A stretch of DNA of 64,000 nt, from the NCBI GenBank assembly GCA_030762895.1, contig JAUPTC010000018.1:62001-126000 (forward strand), given 5' to 3'. Below, in pieces: positions 24,900 through 38,386 of this stretch. The stretch's first letter is position 1; every line of letters begins with the position of its first letter. Below the pieces are notes generated by a model that saw only the letters and a program-made list of their open reading frames with translations, was not told the origin of the DNA and searched no databases. Origin of the DNA: Sophora flavescens. Its lineage: Eukaryota; Streptophyta; Magnoliopsida; Fabales; Fabaceae. The translations under genes were made by a program, and so were the position numbers.

Positions 24900-26160
24900 T
24901 AAAACACTAAACTCTCATTTTCACCCAAAACCCTAATTTGGACCCAAAACCCAAATTTTAACCCAAAGCTCTAATTTTAACCCAAAACCCTAATTTTGAC
25001 CCAAAACCCTATTTTTAACTTAAAACACAAATTCTAACGGCAAACCCTAATTTTGACCCAAAACCCTAATTTTGATCCGAAACCCTAATTCTAAACCAAA
25101 ACCCTAATTCTAACGCTATTTTTGACCCAAAACCCTATTTTTAACTCAAAACCCTAATTCATACCCCAAACACTAATTTTGACCCAAAACCCAAATTTCA
25201 ACCCAAAGCGCTAGTTTTGACCAACAACCCTAATACAAACCTTAAATTTGACCCTAAACCTAAATATGACCAAAACCCTAATTTTGACCCAAAACCAATT
25301 TTTAATCTAATCCCTAATTCTAACCCTAAGCCCTAATTTTGACCCGAAACCCTAATTCTAACCCAAAACCTAATTCTAACCCTATTTTTGACCCAAAACC
25401 CTATTTTTAACTCAAAACCCTAATTCAAACCCCAAACGCTAATTTTGACCCAAAACCCAAATTTGGACCAAAAACCCAAATTTTAACCCAAAACCCTTAT
25501 TTTAACCCAAAGCTCTAATTTTGACCCAAAACCCTAATTCAAACCCTTATTTTGACCCTAAACCCTAAATTTGACCCAAAACCCTAATTTTGAAATAAAA
25601 CCCCATTTTTAACTCAAAACCCAAATTCTAACCCTAAGCCCTAATTTTGACCCGAAACCCTAATTCTAACCCAAAACCTAATTCTAAACCTATTTTTGAC
25701 CCAAAACCCTATTTTTAACTCAAAACCCTAATTCAAACCCCAAACGCTAATTTTGACCCAAACCCTAATTTGGACCAAAAACCCAAATTTTAACCCGAAA
25801 CCCTAATTTTAACCCCAAAGCCTAAATTTGACCCAAAACCCTAATTTTGACCCAAAAGCCATTTTTAACTCAAAACCCAAATTCTAACCCTAAGCCCTAG
25901 TTTTGACCCAAAACCCTAATTTTGACCCGAAACCCTAATTTTAACCCAAAACCCAAACGCTAATTTTGACCCAAAACCCTAATTTTGACCCTAAACCCTA
26001 AATTTGACCCAAAACCCTATTTTTAACTCAAAACCCTAATTCAAACCCCAAACGCTAATTTTGACCCAAAACCCTAATTTGGACAAAAAACCCAAATTTT
26101 AACCCAAAACCCTAATTTTAACCCAAAGCTCTAATTTTGACCCAAAACCCTAATTCTAAT
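24900..26160 (+). repeat. HOR unit 3 (1261 bp)
   Basis: The unit is nearly complete and of the AACGGC subtype (near 25040). It is entered through the clean junction form TTTAGACCCAAAAACCTAAT. Mild noise occurs near 25205-25300. Confidence 0.88.
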
Positions 26161-27380
26161 TAAAACACTAAACTCTCATTTTCACCCAAAACCCTAATTT
26201 GGACCCAAAACCCAAATTTTAACCCAAAGCTCTAATTTTGACCCAAAACCCTAATTTTGACCCAAAACCCTATTTTTAACTTAAAACACAAATTCTAACG
26301 CCAAACCCTAATTTTGACCCAAAACCCTAATTTTGATCCGAAACCCTAATTCTAAACCAAAACCCTAATTCTAACGCTATTTTTGACCCAAAACCCTATT
26401 TTTAACTCAAAACCCTAATTCATACCCCAAACACTAATTTTGACCCAAAACCCTAATTTCAACCCAAAGCTCTAATTTTGACCCAAAACCCTAATTCAAA
26501 CCTTAATTTTGACCCTAAACCCTAAATATGACCCAAAACCCTAATTTTGACCCAAAACCCAATTTTTAAATCAAAACCCAAATTCTAACCCTAAGCCCTA
26601 ATTTTGACCCAAAACCTAATTCTAACCCTATTTTTGACCCAAAACCCTATTTTTAACTCAAAACCCTAATTCAAACCCCAAACGCTAATTTTGACCCAAA
26701 ACCCAAATTTGGACCAAAAACCCAAATTTTAACCCAAAACCCTTATTTTAACCCAAAGCTCTAATTTTGACCCAAAACCCTAATTTAAACCCTAATTTTG
26801 ACCCTAAACCCTAATTTTGACCCAAAACCCTAATTTTGACCGAAAACCCCATTTTTAACTCAAAACCCAAATTCTAACCCTAAGCCCTAATTTTGACCCA
26901 AAAACCAAATTCAAACCCAAAACCTAATTATAACCTATTTTTGACCCAAAACCCTATTTTTAACTCAAAACCCTAATTCAAACCCCAAACGCTAATTTTG
27001 ACCCAAAACCGAATTTGGACCAAAACAAACCTAATTTTGACCTAAACCCTAAATTTGACCCAAACCCTAATTTTGACCCAAAAGCATTTTTAACTCAAAA
27101 CCCAAATTCTAACCCTAAGCCCTAGTTCTGACCCGAACCCCTAATTTTAACCCAAGACCCTAATTTTAACCCAAAACCCAAACGCTAATTTTGACCCAAA
27201 ACCCTAATTTTGACCCTAAACCCTAAATTTGACCCAAAACCCTATTTTTAACTCAAAACCCTAATTCAAACCCCAAACGCTAATTTTGACCCAAAACCCT
27301 AATTTGGACAAAAAACCCAAATTTTAACCCAAAACCCTAATTTTAACCCAAAGCTCTAATTTTGACCAAAACCAAAATAT
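26161..27380 (+). repeat. HOR unit 4 (1220 bp)
   Basis: AACGCC subtype. One CCCGAAA monomer is missing near 26605, about a 19-bp loss. Disordered patches lie near 27015-27090 and directly before the next unit start (27361-27380). Confidence 0.85.
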
Positions 27381-28620
27381 TAAAACACTAAACTCTCATT
27401 TTCACCCAAAACCCTAATTTGGACCCAAAACCCAAATTTTAACCCAAAGCTCTAATTTTAACCCAAAACCCTAATTTTGACCCAAAACCCTATTTTTAAC
27501 TTAAAACACAAATTCTAACGGCAAACCCTAATTTTGACCCAAAACCCTAATTTAGACCCAAAAACCTAATTCTAAACCAAAACCCTAATTCTAACGCTAT
27601 TTTTGACCCAAAACCCTATTTTTAACTCAAAACCCTAATTCATACCCCAAACACTAATTTTGACCCAAAACCCTAATTTCAACCCAAAGCTCTAATTTTG
27701 ACCCAAAACCCTAATTCAAACCTTAATTTTGACCCTAAACCCTAAATATGACCCAAAACCCTAATTTTGACCCAAAACCCAATTTTTAAATCAAAACCCA
27801 AATTCTAACCCTAAGCCCTAATTTTGACCCGAAACCCTAATTCTAACCCAAAACCTAATTCTAACCCTATTTTTGACCCAAAACCCTATTTTTAACTCAA
27901 AACCCTAATTCAAACCCCAAACGCTAATTTTGACCCAAAACCCAAATTTGGACCAAAACCCAAACTTTAACCCAAACCCCATATTCTAACCCCTTGCTCT
28001 ACTTCTGACCCCATAACCTAATTCAAACCCTTATTTTGACCCTAAACCCTAAATTTGACCCAAAACCCTAATTTTGAAATAAAACCCCATTTTTAACTCA
28101 AAACCCAAATTCTAACCCTAAGCCCTAATTTTGACCCGAAACCCTAATTCTAACCCAAAACCTAATTCTAACGCTATTTTTGACCCAAAACCCTATTTTT
28201 AACTCAAAACCTAATTCAAACCCCAAACGCTAATTTTGACTCAAACCTAATTTGGACCAAAACCCAAATTTAACTATTGCCTAAACCTAAATTTGACCAA
28301 AACCCTAATTTTGACCCAAAAGCCATTTTTAAATCAAAACCCAAATTCTAACCCTAAGCCCTAGTTTTGACCCAAAACCCTAATTTTGACCAAAACCCTA
28401 ATTTTAACCCAAAAGTAATTTTGACCAAAACCTAATTTGACCTAAACCTAAATTTGACCAAAACCCTATTTTTAACTCAAAACCCTAATTCAAACCCCAA
28501 ACGCTAATTTTGACCCAAAACCCTAATTTGGACAAAACCAAATTTTAACCCAAAACCCTAATTTTAACCAAAGCCTAATTTGACAAATAAAAGACCAAAA
28601 CATTAACTCAAAACCCTAAT
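27381..28620 (+). repeat. HOR unit 5 (1240 bp)
   Basis: AACGGC subtype. Positions 27960-28020 hold a cluster of substitutions rather than deletions, unusual for this array. Contracted patches follow near 28260-28300, 28405-28460 and 28560-28620. Confidence 0.85.
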
Positions 28621-29851
28621 TAAAACACTAAACTCTCATTTTCACCCAAAACCCTAATTTGGACCCAAAACCCAAATTTTAACCCAAAGCTCTAATTTTA
28701 ACCCAAAACCCTAATTTTGACCCAAAACCCTATTTTTAACTTAAAACACAAATTCTAACGGCAAACCCTAATTTTGACCCAAAACCCTAATTTTGATCCG
28801 AAACCCTAATTCTAAACCAAAACCCTAATTCTAACGCTATTTTTGACCCAAAACCCTATTTTTAACTCAAAACCCTAATTCATACCCCAAACACTAATTT
28901 TGACCCAAAACCCTAATTTCAACCCAAAGCTCTAATTTTGACCCAAAACCCTAATTCAAACCTTAATTTTGACCCTAAACCCTAAATATGACCCAAAACC
29001 CTAATTTTGACCCAAAACCCAATTTTTAAATCAAAACCCAAATTCTAACCCTAAGCCCTAATTTTGACCCGAAACCCTAATTCTAACCCAAAACCTAATT
29101 CTAACCCTATTTTTGACCCAAAACCCTATTTTTAACTCAAAACCCTAATTCAAACCCCAAACGTAAATTTTGACCCAAAACCCTAATTTGGACCAAAAAC
29201 CCAAATTTTAACCCAAAACCCTAATTTTAACCCAAAGCTCTAATTTTGAGCCAAAACCCTAAATTTGACCCAAAACCCTAATTTTGAAATAAAACCCCAT
29301 TTTTAACTGAAAACCCAAATTCTAACCCTAAGCCCTAATTTTGACCCGAAACCCTAATTCTGAACCGAAACCCCAATTTGTAACCCTATTTTTGACCCAA
29401 AACCCTATTCTTAACTCAAAACCCTAATTCAAACCCCAAAAAATAATTTTGACCCAAAAACCTAATTTGGACCAAAAACCCAAATTTTAACCCGAAACCC
29501 TAATTTTAACCCCAAAGCCTAAATTTGACCCAAAACCCTAATTTTGACCCAAAAGCCATTTTTAACTCAAAACCCAAATTCTAACCCTAAGCCCTAGTTT
29601 TGACCCAAAACCCTAATTTTGACCCGAAACCCTAATTTTAACCCAAAACCCAAACGCTAATTTTGACCCAAAACCCTAATTTTGACCCTAAACCCTAAAT
29701 TTGACCCAAAACCCTATTTTTAACTCAAAACCCTAATTCAAACCCCAAACGCTAATTTTGACCCAAAACCCTAATTTGGACCAAAAACCCAAATTTTAAC
29801 CCAAAACCCTAATTTTAACCCAAAGCTCTAATTTTGACCCAAAACCCTAAT
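28621..29851 (+). repeat. HOR unit 6 (1231 bp)
   Basis: This is a clean AACGGC-subtype unit. Part of the third block (TTATTTTGACCCT) is missing near 29250, and CAAACGCT is changed to CAAACGTA near 29158. Confidence 0.88.
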
Positions 29852-31097
29852 TAAAACACTAAACTCTCATTTTCACCCAAAACCCTAATTTGGACCCAAA
29901 ACCCAAATTTTAACCCAAAGCTCTAATTTTGACCCAAAACCCTAATTTTGACCCAAAACCCTATTTTTAACTTAAAACCCAAATTCTAACGCCAAACCCT
30001 AATTTTGACCCAAAACCCTAATTTTGATCCGAAACCCTAATTCTAAACCAAAACCCTAATTCTAACGCTATTTTTGACCCAAAACCCTATTTTTAACTCA
30101 AAACCCTAATTCATACCCCAAACACTAATTTTGACCCAAAACCCTAATTTCAACCCAAAGCTCTAATTTTGACCCAAAACCCTAATTCAAACCTTAATTT
30201 TGACCCTAAACCCTAAATATGACCCAAAACCCTAATTTTGACCCAAAACCCAATTTTTAAATCAAAACCCAAATTCTAACCCTAAGCCCTAATTTTGACC
30301 CGAAACCCTAATTCTAACCCAAAACCTAATTCTAACCCTATTTTTGACCCAAAACCCTATTTTTAACTCAAAACCCTAATTCAAACCCCAAACGCTAATT
30401 TTGACCCAAAACCCAAATTTGGACCAAAAACCCAAATTTTAACCCAAAACCCTTATTTTGACCCAAAACCCTAATTTAAACCCAAAACCCTAATTCTAAA
30501 CCCTTATTTGACCTAAACACTAAATTTGACCCAAAACCCTAATTTGAAATAAAACCCCATTTTTAACTCAAAACCCAAATTCTAACCCTAAGCCCTAATT
30601 TGACCAAACCCAAATTTTAACCCAAAACCCTAATTCTAACGCTATTTTTGACCCAAAACCCTATTTTTAACTCAAAACCCTAATTCAAACCCCAAACGCT
30701 AATTTTGACCCAAACCCTAATTTGGACCAAAAACCCAAATTTTAACCAAAACTAATTTTAACCCCTAAATTTGACCAAAACCCTAATTTTGACCCAAAAG
30801 CCATTTTTAACTCAAACCAAATTCTAACCCTAAGCCCTAGTTTTGACCCAAAACCTAATTTTGACCAAAACCCTAATTTTAACCCAAAACCCAACGCTAT
30901 TTTTGTCCCAAAACCCTTATTTTGACCCTAAACCCTAAATTTGACCCAAAACCTATTTTTAACTCAAAACCCTAATTCAAACCCCAAACGCTAATTTTGA
31001 CCCAAAACCCTAATTTGGACCGAAAACCCAAATTTTAACCCAAAACCCTAATTTTAACACAAAGCTCTAATTTTGACCCAAAACCCTAATTCCTAAT
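29852..31097 (+). repeat. HOR unit 7 (1246 bp)
   Basis: AACGCC subtype. The first half is clean. From about 30600 onwards single bases are lost from CCC runs and CCCGAAA monomers become CCAAA. Confidence 0.86.
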
Positions 31098-32316
31098 TAA
31101 AACACTAAACTCTCATTTTCACCCAAAACCTAATTTGGACCCAAAACCCAAATTTTAACCCAAAGCTCTAATTTTAACCCAAAACCTAATTTTGACCCAA
31201 AACCCTATTTTTAACTTAAAACACAAATTCTAACGCAAACCCTAATTTTGACCCAAAACCCTAATTTTGATCCAAACCCTAATTCTAAACCAAAACCCTA
31301 ATTCTAACGCTATTTTTGACCCAAAACCCTATTTTTAACTCAAAACCCTAATTCATACCCCAAACACTAATTTTGACCCAAAACCCTAATTTCAACCCAA
31401 AGCTCTAATTTTGACCCAAAACCCTAATTCAAACCTTAATTTTGACCCTAAACCCTAAATATGACCCAAAACCCTAATTTTGACCCAAAACCCAATTTTT
31501 AACTCAAAACCCAAATTCTAACCCTAAGCCCTAATTTTGACCCGAAACACTAATTATAACCAAAAACCTAATTCTAACCCTAATTTTGACCCAAAACCCT
31601 ATTTTTAACTCAAAACCCTAATTCAAACCCCAAACGCTAATTTTGACCCAAAACCCAAATTTTGACCATAAACCCAAATTTTAACCCAAAACCCTTATTT
31701 TAACCCAAAGCTCTAATTTTGACCCAAAACCCTAATTCAAACCCTTATTTTGACCCTAAACCCTAAATTTGACCCAAAACCCTAATTTTGAAATAAAACC
31801 CCATTTTTAACTCAAAATCCAAATTCTAACCCTAAGCCTAATTTTGACCAAACCCTAATTCTAACCCAAAACCTAATTCTAACCTATTTTTGACCCAAAA
31901 CCCTATTTTTAACTCAAAACCCTAATTCAAACCCCAAACGCTAATTTTGACCCAACCTAATTTGGACCAAAACCCAAATTTTAACCAAACCTAATTTTAA
32001 CCCACTAATTTGCCTAACCACCGCCAAAAGCCATATTTTACCTCAAAACCCAAAGTCTAACCCTAAGCCCTAGTTTTGACCCAAAACCCTAATTTTGACC
32101 CAAAACCCTAATTTTAACCCAAAACCCAAACGCTAATTTTGACCCAAAACCCTAATTTTGACCCGAAACCCTAATTTTAACCCAAAACCCAAACGCTAAT
32201 TTTGACCCAAAACCCTAATTTTGACCCTAAACCCTAAATTTGACCCAAAACCCTAATTTAAACCCAAACCCAAAATTTGACCCAAAACCTAATTAGACCC
32301 AAAACCTAAAACTAAT
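31098..32316 (+). repeat. HOR unit 8 (1219 bp) with internal duplication
   Basis: The unit contains a disordered patch near 32000-32040. A 63-bp tandem duplication around two AACGCT monomers follows at 32106-32231. Confidence 0.85.
32106..32231 (+). repeat. 63-bp tandem duplication inside HOR unit 8
   Basis: The segment from CCCTAATTTTAACCC through CAAACGCT to the next TTTTGACCC is present twice with an offset of 63 bp. The copies differ at the junction by CCCAAAA versus CCCGAAA. Unequal exchange between neighbouring monomers is the simple explanation. Confidence 0.7.
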
Positions 32317-33493
32317 TAAAACACTAAACTCTCATTTTCACCCAAAACCCTAATTTGGACCCAAAACCCAAATTTTAACCCAAAGCTCTAATTTTAACCC
32401 AAAACCCTAATTTTGACCCAAAACCCTATTTTTAACTTAAAACACAAATTCTAACGGCAAACCCTAATTTTGACCCAAAACCCTAATTTTGATCCGAAAC
32501 CCTAATTCTAAACCAAAACCCTATTTTTAACTCAAAACCCTAATTCATACCCCAAACACTAATTTTGACCCAAAACCCTAATTTCAACCCAAAGCTCTAA
32601 TTTTGACCCAAAACCCTAATTCAAACCTTAATTTTGACCCTAAACCCTAAATATGACCCAAAACCCTAATTTTGACCCAAAACCCAATTTTTAAATCAAA
32701 ACCCAAATTCTAACCCTAAGCCCTAATTTTGACCCGAAACCCTAATTCTAACCCAAAACCTAATTCTAACCCTATTTTTGACCCAAAACCCTATTTTTAA
32801 CTCAAAACCCTAATTCAAACCCCAAACGCTAATTTTGACCCAAAACCCAACCCAAATTTTAACCCAAAACCCTTATTTTAACCCAAAGCTCTAATTTTGA
32901 CCCAAAACCCTAATTCAAACCCTTATTTTGACCCTAAACCCTAAATTTGACCCAAAACCCTAATTTTGAAATAAAACCCCATTTTTAACTCAAAACCCAA
33001 ATTCTAACCCTAAGCCCTAATTTTGACCCGAAACCCTAATTCTAACCCAAAACCTAATTCTAAACCTATTTTTGACCCAAAACCCTATTTTTAACTCAAA
33101 ACCCTAATTCAAACCCCAAACGCTAATTTTGACCCAAAACCCTAATTTTGACCCTAAACCCTAAATTTGACCCAAAACCCTAATTTTGACCCAAAAGCCA
33201 TTTTTAACTCAAAACCCAAATTCTAACCCTAAGCCCTAGTTTTGACCCAAAACCCTAATTTTGACCCGAAACCCTAATTTTAACCCAAAACCCAAACGCT
33301 AATTTTGACCCAAAACCCTAATTTTGACCCTAAACCCTAAATTTGACCCAAAACCCTATTTTTAACTCAAAACCCTAATTCAAACCCCAAACGCTAATTT
33401 TGACCCAAAACCCTAATTTGGACAAAAAACCCAAATTTTAACCCAAAACCCTAATTTTAACCCAAAGCTCTAATTTAGACCCAAAAACCTAAT
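32317..33493 (+). repeat. HOR unit 9 (1177 bp), short
   Basis: AACGGC subtype. About 31 bp around AACGCTATTTTTG are missing near 32521, and about 13 bp of the GGACCAAAAA monomer near 32848. Otherwise the unit is clean. Confidence 0.88.
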
Positions 33494-34730
33494 TAAAACA
33501 CTAAACTCTCATTTTCACCCAAAACCCTAATTTGGACCCAAAACCCAAATTTTAACCCAAAGCTCTAATTTTGACCAAACCCTAATTTTGACCCAAAACC
33601 CTATTTTTAACTTAAAACCCAAATTCTAACGCAAACCCTAATTTTGACCCAAAACCCTAATTTTGATCCAAACCCTAATTCTAAACCAAAACCCTAATTC
33701 TAACGCTATTTTTGACCCAAAACCCTATTTTTAACTCAAAACCCTAATTCATACCCCAAACACTAATTTTGACCCAAAACCCTAATTTCAACCCAAAGCT
33801 CTAATTTTGACCCAAAACCCTAATTCAAACCTTAATTTTGACCCTAAACCCTAAATATGACCCAAAACCCTTATTTTGACCCGAAACCCTAATTTTAACT
33901 CAAAACCCAAATTCTAACCCGAAGCCCTAATTTTGACCAGAAACCCTAATTTTAACCCAAAACCCTAATTCTAACACTATTTTTGACCCAAAACCCTATT
34001 TTTAACACAAAACCCTAATTCAAACCCCAAACGCTACTTTTGACCCAAATCCCAAATTTGGGCCGAAAACCCAAATTTTAACCCAAAACCCTAATTTTAA
34101 CCCAAAGCTCATAATTTTACCCAAAACCTTAACTCAAAACCGAAATTCTGACCCTAAACCCTAAATTAGACCCAAAACCCTAATTTTGAAAGAAAACCCC
34201 ATTTTTAACTCAAAACCCAAATTCTAACCCTAAGCTCTAATTTTGACCCAAAACCCTAATTCTAACCCAAAACCTAATTCTAAACCTATTTTTGACCCAA
34301 AACCCTATTTTTAACTCAAAACCCTAATTCAAACCCCAAACGCTAATTTTGACTCAAACCCTAATTTGGACCAAAACCCAAATTTTAACCCAAACCCTAA
34401 TTTTAACCCCCTAATTGACCAAAACCTAATTTGACCAAAAGCCATTTTTAACTCAAAACCCAAATTCTAACCCTAAGCCTAGTTTTGACCCAAAACCCTA
34501 ATTTGACCAAACCCTAATTTTAACCCAAACCCAAACGCTAATTTTGACCCAAAATTTTGACCTAATTTGACCAAACCCTATTTTAACTCAAAACCCTAAT
34601 TAACCTAATTTTGACCCAAAACCCTAATTTGGACAAAACCCAAAAAAAAACCCTAATTTTAACCCAAAACCTAATTTTGACCCAAAACCCTAATTTGACC
34701 CAAAACCCTAATTTTAACCCAAAACCTAAT
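33494..34730 (+). repeat. HOR unit 10 (1237 bp)
   Basis: The first half is well kept. The second half (about 34380-34730) is contracted: CpG positions are lost and short blocks are missing. Confidence 0.82.
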
Positions 34731-35920
34731 TAAAACCTAAAAAAAAAAAAAAACCCAATTTTAACCCAAAGCTCTAATTTTGACCCAAAACCCTAATTTT
34801 GACCCAAAACCCTATTTTTAACTTAAAACCAAATTCTAACCCAAAACCCTAATTTTGACCCAAAACCCTAATTTGATCCAAAACCCTAATTCTAAACCAA
34901 AACCCTAATTCTAACCTTTTTGACCCAAAACCCAATTTTTAACTCAAAACCCTAATTCATACCCCAAACACTAATTTTGACCCAAAACCATAATTTCAAC
35001 CCAAAGCTCTAATTTTGACCCAAAACCATAATTAAAACCTAAACCTAAGACCCAAAACCCTAATTTTGACCCAAAACCCAATTTTAAATCAAAACCCTAA
35101 TTCTAACCCTAAGCCCTAATTTTGACCCGAAACCCTAATTCTAACCCAAAACCTAATTCTAACCCTATTTTTGACCCAAAACCCTATTTTTAACTCAAAA
35201 CCCTAATTCAAACCCCAAACGCTCAATTTGACCCAAAACCCAAATTTGGACCAAAACCCAAATTTTAACCCAAAACCCTTATTTTAACCCAAACTCTAAT
35301 TTGACCCAAAACCTAATTCAAACCTTATTTTGACCCTAAACCCTAAATATGACCCAAAACCCTAATTTTGAAATAAAACCCATTTTTAACTCAAAACCCA
35401 AATTCTAACCATAATCTCTAATTTTGACCAAACCCTAATTCTAACCCAAAACCTAATTCTAACTATTTTGACCCAAAACCCTATTTTTAACTCAAAACCC
35501 TAATTCAAACCCCAAACGCTAATTTTGACCCAAACCCTAATTTGGACCAAAAACCCAAATTTTAACCCGAAACCCTAATTTTAACCCCAAAACCCTAATT
35601 TTGACCCAAAAGCCATTTTTAACTCAAAACCCAAATTCTAACCCTAAGCCCTAGTTTTGACCCAAAACCCTAATTTTGACCCGAAACCCTAATTTTAACC
35701 CAAAACCCAAACGCTAATTTTGACCCAAAACCCTAATTTTGACCCTAAACCCTAAATTTGACCCAAAACCCTATTTTTAACTCAAAACCCTAATTCAAAC
35801 CCCAAACGCTAATTTTGACCCAAAACCCTAATTTGGACAAAAAACCCAAATTTTAACCCAAAACCCTAATTTTAACCCAAATCTCTAATTTTGACTGCCA
35901 AAACCTATTACTAAACTAAT
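34731..35920 (+). repeat. HOR unit 11 (1190 bp), start marker destroyed
   Basis: The usual start is replaced by TAAAACCTAA running into a poly-A tract. Downstream order from TTCATACCCC onwards is normal, so the unit start is set by spacing. Confidence 0.75.
34739..34753 (+). repeat. A15 tract at a HOR unit junction
   Basis: Fifteen consecutive A stand where the start marker of unit 11 should be. A nine-A run lies about 100 bp upstream (34632-34640). The tract is flanked by normal satellite with no sign of a retroelement body. Slippage or consensus error is likely. Confidence 0.7.
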
Positions 35921-37142
35921 TAAAACACTAAACTCTCATTTTCACCCAAAACCCTAATTTGGACCCAAAACCCAAATTTTAACCCAAAGCTCTAATTTTA
36001 ACCCAAAACCCTAATTTTGACCCAAAACCCTATTTTTAACTTAAAACACAAATTCTAACGGCAAACCCTAATTTTGACCCAAAACCCTAATTTTGATCCG
36101 AAACCCTAATTCTAAACCAAAACCCTAATTCTAACGCTATTTTTGACCCAAAACCCTATTTTTAACTCAAAACCCTAATTCATACCCCAAACACTAATTT
36201 TGACCCAAAACCCTAATTTCAACCCAAAGCTCTAATTTTGACCCAAAACCCTAATTCAAACCTTAATTTTGACCCTAAACCCTAAATATGACCCAAAACC
36301 CTAATTTTGACCCAAAACCCAATTTTTAAATCAAAACCCAAATTCTAACCCTAAGCCCTAATTTTGACCTGAAACCCTAATTCTAACCCAAAACCTAATT
36401 CTAACCCTATTTTTGACCCAAAACCCTATTTTTAACTCAAAACCCTAATTCAAACCCCAAACGCTAATTTTGACCCAAAACCCAAATTTCAAAACCCAAA
36501 TTTTAACCCAAAACCCTTATTTTAACCCAAAGCTCTAATTTTGACCCAAAACCCTAATTCAAACCCTTATTTTGACCCTAAACCCTAAATTTGACCCAAA
36601 ACCCTAATTTTGAAATAAAACCCCATTTTTAACTCAAAATCCAAATTCTAACCCTAAGCCCTAATTTTGACCAAACCCTAATTCTAACCCAAAACCTAAT
36701 TCTAACCCTATTTTTGACCCAAAACCCTATTTTTAACTCAAAACCCTAATTCAAACCCCAAACGCTAATTTTGACCCAAACCCTAATTTGGACCAAAACC
36801 CAAATTTTAACCCGAAACCCTAATTTTAACCCTAAACCCTAATGACCAAAAAAAAGCCATTTTTAACTCAAAACCCAAATTCTAACCCTAAGCCCAAATT
36901 TTGACCCAAAACCCTATTTTTAACACAACGCTAATTCAAACCCCAATCGCTAATTTTGACCCAAAACCCTAATTTGGACCAAAAACCCTATTTTTAACTC
37001 AAAACCCTAATTCAAACCCCAAACGCTAATTTTGACCAAAAACCCTAATTTGGACCAAAAACCCAAATTTTAACCAAAAACCCAAATTTTAACCCAAAAC
37101 CCTAACTTTGACCCAAAAACCAAATTTGACCAAAAACCTAAT
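35921..37142 (+). repeat. HOR unit 12 (1222 bp)
   Basis: AACGGC subtype with CCTGAAA near 36368. A disordered patch lies near 36835-36860 and about 12 bp are missing near 36488. The end of the unit has an extra rearranged CTATTTTTAAC segment (36910-37010). Confidence 0.86.
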
Positions 37143-38386
37143 TAAAACACTAAACTCTCATTTTCACCCAAAACCCTAATTTGGACCCAAACCAAATAAC
37201 CAAACAATTTTAACCAAACAACCTAATTGACCCAAAACCCTATTTTTAACTTAAAACACAAATTCTAACGGCAAACCCTAATTTTGACCCAAAACCCTAA
37301 TTTTGATCCGAAACCCTAATTCTAAACCAAAACCCTAATTCTAACGCTATTTTTGACCCAAAACCCTATTTTTAACTCAAAACCCTAATTCATACCCCAA
37401 ACACTAATTTTGACCCAAAACCCTAATTTCAACCCAAAGCTCTAATTTTGACCCAAAACCCTAATTCAAACCTTAATTTTGACCCTAAACCCTAAATATG
37501 ACCCAAAACCCTAATTTTGACCCAAAACCCAATTTTTAAATCAAAACCCAAATTCTAACCCTAAGCCCTAATTTTGACCTGAAACCCTAATTCTAACCCA
37601 AAACCTAATTCTAACCCTATTTTTGACCCAAAACCCTATTTTTAACTCAAAACCCTAATTCAAACCCCAAAAGCTAATTTTGACCCAAAACCCAAATTTA
37701 CCCAAATTTTAACCCAAAACCCTTATTTTAACCCAAAGCTCTAATTTTGACCCAAAACCCTAATTCAAACCCTTATTTTGACCCTAAACCCTAAATTTGA
37801 CCCAAAACCCTAATTTTGAAATAAAACCCCATTTTTAACTCAAAACCCAAATTCTAACCCTAAGCCCTAATTTTGACCCGAAACCCTAATTCTAACCCAA
37901 AACCTAATTCTAAACCTATTTTTGACCCAAAACCCTATTTTTAACTCAAAACCCTAATTCAAACCCCAAACGCTAATTTTTAGCAAAGCCCTAATTTAGA
38001 CCAAAAATTTTTCCCTTTTTGACCCAAACTATTTCCCAAAGCCTAAATTTGACCCAAAACCCTAATTTTGACCCAAAAGCCATTTTTAACTCAAAACCCA
38101 AATTCTAACCCTAAGCCCTAGTTTTGACCCAAAACCCTAATTTTGACCCGAAACCCTAATTTTAACCCAAAACCCAAACGCTAATTTTGACCCAAAACCC
38201 TAATTTGGACCTAAAACCCAAAACCCTAATTTTGACCCAAAACCCTATTTTTAACTCAAAACCCTAATTCAAACCCCAAACGCTAATTTTGACCCAAAAC
38301 CCTAATTTGGACAAAAAACCAAAATATTAACCCAAAAACCAAATATTAACCCAAAGCTCTAATTTTGACGCCAAAAAAAACCTAAT
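37143..38386 (+). repeat. HOR unit 13 (1244 bp)
   Basis: AACGGC subtype with CCTGAAA near 37578. Disorder occurs near 37190-37215, at 37979-38040 and before the next start. Confidence 0.85.
37979..38040 (+). other. Scrambled T-rich patch in HOR unit 13
   Basis: The satellite phase is broken by TTTAGCAAAGCCC, then ATTTTTCCCTTTTTGACCC and ACTATTTCCCAAAGCC. The pieces resemble fragments of several monomers in the wrong order. It sits at the phase of the unit where other copies are also disordered. Confidence 0.6.

Noticed and set aside
34632..34753. Poly-A tail of a retroelement
   Set aside because: The flanking sequence on both sides is ordinary satellite; no element body or target-site duplication is visible.
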